A stretch of 20,015 bases of DNA from a virus: the IMG/VR virus record IMGVR_UViG_3300022858_000245, positions 1 to 20,015 of that record; one strand, written 5' to 3'. The position numbers and the translations under genes were made by a program. How positions within the stretch are numbered: position 1 is the first letter of the stretch; the number at the start of each line of letters is the position of its first letter. The notes beneath the pieces were generated by a model. The model made no database searches and was not told the origin of the DNA. It worked only from the letters and a program-made list of their open reading frames with translations. Below, piece by piece: positions 14,992 to 20,015 of the stretch.

Positions 14992-16797
14992 ATGTCTGAT
15001 GAGCAGATTGGTACCAAGAGTGAGGACATAACTAAATATCTTGATGGTATAGACGGTGAGATGGATGAGTATAAAACCAGATACGTATCAAAAGAGTGGG
15101 ATGATATCCCAAGTTTTTACTTAGGTAGGAGTCATTGGGGTGAAGAGAGGCCATCACATAAGGCATCTCCCGTGCTAAACTTCCTAAGACAGGCCATTGA
15201 AAGGAAGACATCAATGATGACAGATACAAAGCCATTTGTTGATGTTCTACCATTTTATGATCCACTACAGGATGTGGCTGATGCCCTAGTTGAGATCATG
15301 AGGGCTAAGTGGTCTGAGTATTCTCTTGATATGACAATTACTGACATCATATTTTATTCAGAGTTATTTGGTACGTGTGGTGTAAATACTATATATGATA
15401 AGACGTTAGACTGGGGAAAGGGAGATTCAACTGTACACTGCGTTGACCCTAGGAATCTTAACTTTGACCCGAACATAACAGCACCACAGTACTTAGATCA
15501 AGCACAGTATCTTAGGATGGAGGGTATATACACCACTAGGGAATTGATGAACAGGTATAATAATAAGGATATAAAGCCGGACGCACCACACTCATTTCTC
15601 AAAGAAGCTAAGATGACTGAGAAGAGGGGAAGAATGGTTAGGCAGGTTCAGAAGTTACTAACCAGAAAGTCTGCACTGGAACGATCTCTCGTAAGAGAGT
15701 ACTGGCTTAAAGATCATACAATGGTTAATGGGAAACAGAAATATCCAAAGGGTAGGCATATAATAATAGCAGGTGGGGAACTCGTGGTTGATGACCATAA
15801 TCCATATTGGGATGGGATGCACCCAGTTGACATACTTACTTGGCATCGTGATCCTGATACTGCCTGGGGTGTTGGTGAGATATCGGACCTTAAGGAATTA
15901 CAGAGATTGCTCAATAAGTTAGTTACCATCATAGTAGAAAATGGTATGTTGATGACTAATGCAATCTGGATAGGTGATGCTAATGCATTAGAACCTGAGG
16001 ATTGGGAGAACCTTGATAATGTTCCAGGACTGAAAGTTAAAATAAAACCAGGATCAAATCTCAAGAGGGAGACCGGACAACCATTACCATCTAGTATATT
16101 TGATATAATAAAATACGTTGAGTCTGCAATTGAGAAGCTATCTGGGAATACAGAGGTTGTATCTGGTGGAGTTCCAGGACAAGTTAGATCGGGTAGTGCT
16201 ATTGAGGCATTACAGACCGCAGCCATGGCAACGATCAGGCTGAAGTCAAGACTAGTTGAATCTCTTCTGGAGAGAGTTGGGCAGAAGTTGATATCGAGAA
16301 TCTTTCAGTTTCAGGACACCAATAGGCTGATGTGGCGATTAAAGAATGACAATGATTATGAGAGTTTTAAGTTTGCAGCCGATGTTCTTAGGGGAAAGAT
16401 TCCAGAAGCGAAGAAATATATGAAAAATCCCAAGGATGCATGGAAGAATTTTCTTTTTAAAGTTAGACCTGGTTCATCTCTGGCAATGAATAACTGGCAG
16501 AAATCTATGATGGCCCTACAACTATATCAGGCACAGCCTAGGCCATTAATAGATAAAGAAAGCGTACTTGAGACTCTGGATTGGCCTAATAGAACTGAGA
16601 TACTTAGGAGACTAGAGGAGCAGGAGGCTAATCAGATGGAGATGGCTATGCAGATGCAGGAAGCTGGTGGACAAGGTGGCGGTGTTCCAGGGGAAGTCAA
16701 ACATGCTGGGAGTATGCCGAGTATAGCAAATATAAAAGGTACACACTTCGATCAAGGAGTGCGGGAAGGTATAAGTAAAAATACGGGGATTCAATAA
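14992..16797 (+). CDS. Portal protein
   Basis: The 601-residue protein fits the phage portal: position after terL and before scaffold and capsid, length, and an N-terminal pattern with PVLNFLRQAIERKTSMM followed by a conserved-looking PFYDPLQDVADAL. The middle has DVTG-type alternatives (DWGKGDSTVHCVDPRNL), and the C-terminal third is helical with a Gln/Met-rich end. The portal forms the dodecameric ring through which DNA is packaged and ejected. The SD is weak (only AGG at about 14981-14983). A TATACT at 14965-14970 could be a -10 element, but no good -35 is seen. The start overlaps the 3' region after a terminator, so it needs its own promoter or read-through. Confidence 0.85.
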   Translation: MSDEQIGTKSEDITKYLDGIDGEMDEYKTRYVSKEWDDIPSFYLGRSHWGEERPSHKASPVLNFLRQAIERKTSMMTDTKPFVDVLPFYDPLQDVADALVEIMRAKWSEYSLDMTITDIIFYSELFGTCGVNTIYDKTLDWGKGDSTVHCVDPRNLNFDPNITAPQYLDQAQYLRMEGIYTTRELMNRYNNKDIKPDAPHSFLKEAKMTEKRGRMVRQVQKLLTRKSALERSLVREYWLKDHTMVNGKQKYPKGRHIIIAGGELVVDDHNPYWDGMHPVDILTWHRDPDTAWGVGEISDLKELQRLLNKLVTIIVENGMLMTNAIWIGDANALEPEDWENLDNVPGLKVKIKPGSNLKRETGQPLPSSIFDIIKYVESAIEKLSGNTEVVSGGVPGQVRSGSAIEALQTAAMATIRLKSRLVESLLERVGQKLISRIFQFQDTNRLMWRLKNDNDYESFKFAADVLRGKIPEAKKYMKNPKDAWKNFLFKVRPGSSLAMNNWQKSMMALQLYQAQPRPLIDKESVLETLDWPNRTEILRRLEEQEANQMEMAMQMQEAGGQGGGVPGEVKHAGSMPSIANIKGTHFDQGVREGISKNTGIQ

Positions 16798-17072
16798 TGG
16801 GTTCATTTAAGGTTGGTGGCAAAGTCTATAATAGTATGAAGGCGTATAGGGATAGGGATAAGACTACTACTAGCACAACCTCCTCTGTACAGCCAACTAC
16901 TACCACTACTATCCCGAGGAAACCTCCACCGAGAGGTAAGAGGCCAGAGCCTAAATTACTAGAGAAGAGGAAGACGACTACTACTACCAGTCAGCAGGTT
17001 GAGAAGGCAAAGGGTATCATAGGTGAGATGCGAAAGAGGAAGAGAAGTTGGGATGCAACGCTTAAAGAGTAG
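16797..17072 (+). CDS. Thr/Pro-rich basic small protein
   Basis: This 91-residue protein is not recognised. It is low-complexity: runs of Thr (TTTSTTSS at about 23-30, TTTTT at about 35-39 and 60-64), a Pro/Arg/Lys-rich middle and a basic helical end. The start overlaps the portal stop in TAATG. Repeated ACT codons give the DNA a simple-repeat look. Dense Ser/Thr makes it a candidate acceptor for O-linked sugars from the Maf-like enzyme; this is an inference. Confidence 0.65.
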   Translation: MGSFKVGGKVYNSMKAYRDRDKTTTSTTSSVQPTTTTTIPRKPPPRGKRPEPKLLEKRKTTTTTSQQVEKAKGIIGEMRKRKRSWDATLKE

Positions 17073-17077
17073 GCGTA

Positions 17078-17083
17078 TATAAT
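17078..17083 (+). promoter_or_regulatory. Possible -10 box before scaffold gene
   Basis: A perfect TATAAT lies just after the stop of the Thr-rich gene. No good -35 is seen at 16-18 bp upstream, so a phage-specific or activator-dependent factor would be needed. The predicted start near 17090 would place the hairpin at 17091-17131 at the very 5' end of the mRNA. Confidence 0.3.
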
Positions 17084-17090
17084 GTAAGCG

Positions 17091-17131
17091 ATTAGCCGAG
17101 TTTCAATATTATGTTGAACAGCAAGGCTAAT
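17091..17131 (+). promoter_or_regulatory. Two-part stem-loop in scaffold leader
   Basis: ATTAGCC (17091-17097) pairs with GGCTAAT (17125-17131), and an inner stem TTCAA (17102-17106) pairs with TTGAA (17114-17118). No T-run follows, so it is not an intrinsic terminator. It could stabilise the mRNA 5' end. The rest of the gap to 17199 shows only the scaffold SD. Confidence 0.45.
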
Positions 17132-17199
17132 GACAAAAACCAATATCTGGACTGTCTAATAAGCAGTAATGCCTTGGGCAACAATCAGAGGGAGGAAAC

Positions 17200-17907
17200 A
17201 TGGCAACATCAAGCGACACAGTAACTAGTACGGTCACGGTCACCGCTATTCAATCTAGTGGTACAGCCGAGGTATCATTCGACATCAGTAAGGTTGACAT
17301 CAATTCTTTACCAGATGAGTATCAGAAAATTATTAAGGGCTATCAGGGTGATTATACCAAGAAGACCCAGGCAATTTCTGAGAGGAGTAAGGAGATGCAG
17401 GATAAGATAGCAACAGCCGAGAAGTGGACTGGATGGTATGAGCAGAACAAGGGGCTCATCTCAGAGTTCAACGACTGGAGAGGCAAGGTTGATCTTGCAG
17501 GTGATGATGACGATCCTGATTCGAATGATAACGACGAACCATTAACGGCAAGTGCATTGAAGAAACTGGAGAAAAAAATCGACGAGAGAAATACGCAGTC
17601 AGACAATGCCTTCTCTCAGGGGTTCCAGATGCTTGTGAAGTTACAGGGATTACAGATGCGTAGTGGAACAGATATAACTCCAGACCCGGAAAAAATCATA
17701 AAGTATGCAAAGGAAAATAGTATCACGGATATTGAAGCTGCATACGAGGGTGCCTACAAGGATGAAATTCTTACTGCAAAGATAGCAAAAGCTGTAGCCG
17801 TAGAGAAGGAAAAATGGGAGTCGAACAATAAAGCTGATGTCCTGAACGCAAATATGCCGAAAGGTAGAGAAGTACGCAAAGTATTGGCTAGGGACAGAAA
17901 GAAGTAA
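17200..17907 (+). CDS. Probable capsid scaffolding protein
   Basis: This 235-residue protein is charged and mostly helical. It has a Ser/Thr/Val-rich N-terminus (1-25), an acidic loop GDDDDPDSNDNDEP (101-114), coiled-coil-like stretches on both sides and a very basic C-terminus (GREVRKVLARDRKK). A basic helical C-terminus that contacts coat protein is typical of scaffolds. Its place between portal and major capsid gene supports this. The SD is a strong GGGAGG (17188-17193) before the ATG. Direct homology was not checked. Confidence 0.7.
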   Translation: MATSSDTVTSTVTVTAIQSSGTAEVSFDISKVDINSLPDEYQKIIKGYQGDYTKKTQAISERSKEMQDKIATAEKWTGWYEQNKGLISEFNDWRGKVDLAGDDDDPDSNDNDEPLTASALKKLEKKIDERNTQSDNAFSQGFQMLVKLQGLQMRSGTDITPDPEKIIKYAKENSITDIEAAYEGAYKDEILTAKIAKAVAVEKEKWESNNKADVLNANMPKGREVRKVLARDRKK

Positions 17908-17915
17908 TTTGATCT

Positions 17916-17952
17916 GTTACCCCTAGTCTTAAAGATAACTTTAGGAGGTAAC
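17916..17952 (+). promoter_or_regulatory. Hairpin sequestering the capsid gene SD
   Basis: GTTACCCCTA (17916-17925) pairs with TAGG-A-GGTAAC (17942-17952), a 10-bp stem with one bulged A and a 16-base loop. The SD AGGAGG (17943-17948) lies wholly in the 3' arm. When folded it would block ribosome access to the capsid start at 17955, pointing to translational control. Confidence 0.6.
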
Positions 17953-17954
17953 AA

Positions 17955-18890
17955 ATGAGTAAGCTAAACGTTACGGAACTCGATGCCTTTGTAAGGGACG
18001 AAGTTCTAGTAAAAATAGAATCACAGATAGTAATGAACAACATCGTTCTTGCTAGGCTTGAAGGCAAGGGCAAGTACGTTGCAGATTCTGGTGAGCATAT
18101 TAGAACTGGTGCAAGGTATGCACATCTCCCTGGTGGGTTTTACGAGCGAGGGGCAAAGTTCTCAACCACCCAGAAGCAAACAGTTAAAGAGTATATTCAC
18201 GACTGGAAGATGGCCTATGTTGATGTAACTATCGACGGGTGGACCGAATCCATCGCAATGGGCTCTAATCGCATTAGGAATATTATTGAGGATAAGATGG
18301 ATAATGCCGAGGAGACCATGTCTAAAATTCTAAATGACGGTATGCGCTCCGGTGGGGCCGACGGCAGCATAGATGGATTACCAGCTATTTGTGACGATGG
18401 CACCAACTATGCAACATATGGAACCCTCACCAGGTCTAAGGATACCTGGGCTAAGGCTCAGCTAGACGGTACTGGTGGTGCATACAGTAACTCCATGTTC
18501 CAGACCATGTACGGTGATTGTAGCAAGAATAACAAGCACCCCGACATGATAATTACAACCCAGGCTGTTTATAATTCCATTTGGGCGAAGATGACACCTC
18601 AGCAGAGGTATAATCAGAATTCTGCTCATGCGGATATTAGGGCACTTGGTTTTAACGGTATCGAATTTAATGATGCCATAGTAGTAGTGGAAGACGACCT
18701 AACGGCTGGTCTTGCATTTTTCCTGAACACTGACTATCTAGAGTTCGTTGTCCATAAGGACAGAAATATGGACTGGCAGGATTTTATGACTCATCTAGAC
18801 GAAGATGCCAAGACTGGTAGATTCTACTGGATGGGAAATCTTATCTGCCCAGCACCAAGATACCAGGGTCAGGTTCAAAGCATAACTTAA
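17955..18890 (+). CDS. Probable major capsid protein
   Basis: The 311-residue protein follows portal and scaffold, has the best SD of the window (TTAGGAGGTAAC) and has the length of an HK97-fold coat protein. The sequence has an N-terminal helical arm, a Gly-rich loop region (SGEHIRTGARYAHLPGG, about 41-57), a helical spine-like stretch (IRNIIEDKMDNAEETMSKIL, about 98-117) and a late beta-rich domain ending in PAPRYQGQVQSIT. The assignment is mainly from position, length and expression signals. Codon use looks a little richer in C and G than in the sugar cluster, as expected for a highly expressed gene. Confidence 0.78.
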   Translation: MSKLNVTELDAFVRDEVLVKIESQIVMNNIVLARLEGKGKYVADSGEHIRTGARYAHLPGGFYERGAKFSTTQKQTVKEYIHDWKMAYVDVTIDGWTESIAMGSNRIRNIIEDKMDNAEETMSKILNDGMRSGGADGSIDGLPAICDDGTNYATYGTLTRSKDTWAKAQLDGTGGAYSNSMFQTMYGDCSKNNKHPDMIITTQAVYNSIWAKMTPQQRYNQNSAHADIRALGFNGIEFNDAIVVVEDDLTAGLAFFLNTDYLEFVVHKDRNMDWQDFMTHLDEDAKTGRFYWMGNLICPAPRYQGQVQSIT

Positions 18891-18905
18891 TATTAACATG
18901 ATAGG

Positions 18906-18957
18906 CCTCCTAGGGGTTGCCCATAACCCCTTGGAGATTTGCCCAAATCAAAGGAGG
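18906..18957 (+). promoter_or_regulatory. Leader with nested hairpin and anti-SD
   Basis: CCTCCT (18906-18911) is an exact complement of the downstream SD AGGAGG (18952-18957). Between them is a hairpin, AGGGGTT (18912-18918) with AACCCCT (18925-18931), lacking a T-run. The two together could form a long-range structure that hides the SD of the gene at 18966. The inner hairpin may also protect the capsid mRNA 3' end. Confidence 0.45.
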
Positions 18958-18965
18958 ATTTTACA

Positions 18966-19691
18966 ATGGACAGAGTACTAACAGAGAATGGCCCTTCCAG
19001 AATTTCAGTGCAGGGTATTCGAGAAGTAGAAACAGCACCAACTACGGTTGTTGGTAGTGTTAAAAACATAGGCTTTGGTAAAGAGGTTGTATATTGCCGA
19101 CTAGGAACTGCAACTGCTACATTGACCAAGGGTATGTTGCTCCAAGGGAAGGCTTGCGTGGCACATCATCAGAATATAACTGCCGCTGCTACTGCATCAG
19201 TTGGTGATAAGTTTCTCTCACTAACAATAGGTGCTACATCATGTGCTAAGAATTTTTATAAGAATGGAGTTTTACTAATGAACACTTCCGCTGATTCTTA
19301 TATGATTCAAGGTAATGATTCTGCTGCCTCGGCTGGTACGCTTAATCTTTATCTTAAGGATGGCCTAGAAGTTGCAGTTGCCGCACAGACCTGCGCTGCT
19401 ATTCCCAATCCGTATGATGGTGTATTTCCAAAGATTGATAGTGGAACTATGACTGCCCTAGCAGTTGGTGTTACCCTAGCAAGTGCAACCAATACTGGCA
19501 ATTTGTATTGCTATCTTGGCAAAAAGGGTATTTGGCCCGTCAAGAAAGAGGGTACATGGATTGTTGGTGCCCATCTGACTCCTGGTAGTTCCATAGGCAC
19601 TATGATGCCTCGTGCTACGACTCAGACAGGTATCGCTCGTGTGGTTGCTACAGCAGCTGCTACCTTCGGTCTTGCAGACTTTAATCTGTAA
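18966..19691 (+). CDS. Probable virion protein after the capsid gene
   Basis: This 241-residue protein is Ala/Thr/Gly/Ser-rich and predicted beta-rich, with low charge, typical of head decoration or head-fibre proteins. I chose ATG 18966 because AAGGAGG (18951-18957) is well placed; longer in-frame starts lack an SD. Thr-rich stretches (ATATLTKG, TAAATAS) could suit O-glycosylation. I do not recognise a family. It follows the capsid gene with a 75-base leader. Confidence 0.65.
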   Translation: MDRVLTENGPSRISVQGIREVETAPTTVVGSVKNIGFGKEVVYCRLGTATATLTKGMLLQGKACVAHHQNITAAATASVGDKFLSLTIGATSCAKNFYKNGVLLMNTSADSYMIQGNDSAASAGTLNLYLKDGLEVAVAAQTCAAIPNPYDGVFPKIDSGTMTALAVGVTLASATNTGNLYCYLGKKGIWPVKKEGTWIVGAHLTPGSSIGTMMPRATTQTGIARVVATAAATFGLADFNL

Positions 19692-19716
19692 ACGATATTA
19701 ATATGTAAACAATGTG

Positions 19717-19756
19717 GGGATGACCACTGAGTCATTCGGGGGTTATCCCTATTTTT
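19717..19756 (+). terminator. Probable intrinsic terminator or attenuator
   Basis: GGGATGACC (19717-19725) pairs with GGTTATCCC (19741-19749), nine pairs with one G-U, with a 15-base loop, followed by TATTTTT. It would end the capsid transcript or reduce read-through into the gene at 19777. The T-run is shared with the palindrome at 19748-19765, so the two structures exclude each other. Confidence 0.55.
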
Positions 19757-19768
19757 AAAAATAGGAGG
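19748..19768 (+). promoter_or_regulatory. Palindrome overlapping SD of the last gene
   Basis: CCTATTTTTAAAAATAGG (19748-19765) is a perfect 18-base palindrome, and its 3' end forms half of the SD AGGAGG (19763-19768). As RNA it would be a hairpin with few loop bases, or it could be a protein-binding operator in DNA. It overlaps the 3' arm of the terminator-like hairpin, so the two could alternate. Confidence 0.5.
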
Positions 19769-19776
19769 AATTAGAA

Positions 19777-20015
19777 ATGAGTCTAGCTGAAGGAATAAGA
19801 GAGGTTGTAGCCGATGTAGGCGTTCAAACAGCTGACATTAACACTGGTGCCATTACCGCAGCTTTACTTGGTGGTAGTGCAGTAACTACAGCTAAACTAG
19901 CTATAGCGGCCGGGAAATGGATTACTGGTACGTTTGGTGTTGCTGGTACGTCAACAGCTTTTTCATTAACAATGACAGGTGCATGTACAATTATTCAAGC
20001 TATAGTTCAACTCTC
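19777..20015 (+). CDS. Virion-like protein, cut by the window end
   Basis: The ATG at 19777 has an AGGAGG SD at 19763-19768 and opens a frame of 79 complete codons that is still open at the window end. The peptide starts MSLAEGIREVVADVGVQTAD and continues in a Gly/Ala/Thr-rich sequence with a hydrophobic pattern (TAALLGGSAVTTAKLAIAAG). Its composition matches the previous gene. A decoration or fibre-related function is possible, but nothing is recognised. Confidence 0.6.
   Translation, partial: MSLAEGIREVVADVGVQTADINTGAITAALLGGSAVTTAKLAIAAGKWITGTFGVAGTSTAFSLTMTGACTIIQAIVQL

Noticed and set aside
15714-16226. Minus-strand 170-codon frame inside portal
   Set aside because: Antisense to the portal gene, without SD or family features.
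16860-17000. ACT-rich simple repeat as a CRISPR or iteron candidate
   Set aside because: It is low-complexity coding sequence for Thr runs, without regular unit length or spacers.
17111-17224. 37-codon frame starting at ATG 17111 before the scaffold gene
   Set aside because: No SD, starts within a hairpin and overlaps the strong scaffold start.

Overview
The window is part of the genome of a tailed double-stranded DNA bacteriophage, or possibly a prophage (no integrase or host gene is visible). All supported genes lie on the + strand, and many are tightly packed with overlapping stops and starts. Most starts have strong Shine-Dalgarno (SD) sequences, GTG and TTG starts are used, and all three standard stop codons occur. 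The sequence is AT-rich with heavy use of ATA, AGA and AGG codons. This points to a bacterial host. The species cannot be named; a LarA-like enzyme and a Maf transferase would fit an anaerobic and/or flagellated host, but that is inference.

Layout. (1) Bases 1-926 are a very AT-rich, apparently non-coding stretch with short tandem and direct repeats. It ends in a strong promoter (TTGACA, 17 bp, extended -10) at 927-955. (2) Bases 989-2303 hold seven very small genes, two of which encode membrane proteins. (3) Bases 2304-10425 are the remarkable part. A nonulosonic-acid (sialic-acid-like) cluster encodes NeuB-like synthase, NeuC-like hydrolysing UDP-GlcNAc 2-epimerase, NeuA-like CMP-sugar synthetase, a SAM methyltransferase, a protein of the nickel-pincer LarA (lactate racemase) family and a large Maf/DUF115-type flagellin sialyltransferase homologue. 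A metallophosphoesterase, a YiiX-like NlpC/P60 hydrolase and two unknown small genes are interleaved. (4) From 10373 the head module begins: a zinc-ribbon protein in the small-terminase position, large terminase, a second methyltransferase, an acidic zinc-binding protein, portal, a Thr-rich protein, probable scaffold, probable major capsid protein, a further virion protein and the start of another.

How the parts may work together. NeuC, NeuB and NeuA form the known three-step route UDP-GlcNAc to ManNAc to Neu5Ac to CMP-Neu5Ac, and Maf proteins move CMP-nonulosonic acids onto Ser/Thr of proteins. The phage therefore appears to carry a self-contained protein-sialylation system next to its capsid genes. 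The acceptor could be a virion protein or a host protein such as flagellin. The methyltransferases and the LarA-like enzyme might tailor the sugar or an acyl group on it; this is a hypothesis.

The capsid module also has regulatory structure. An intrinsic terminator lies before the portal gene. A TATAAT followed by a hairpin precedes the scaffold gene. Three successive virion genes have leaders in which the SD can pair with an upstream complement.
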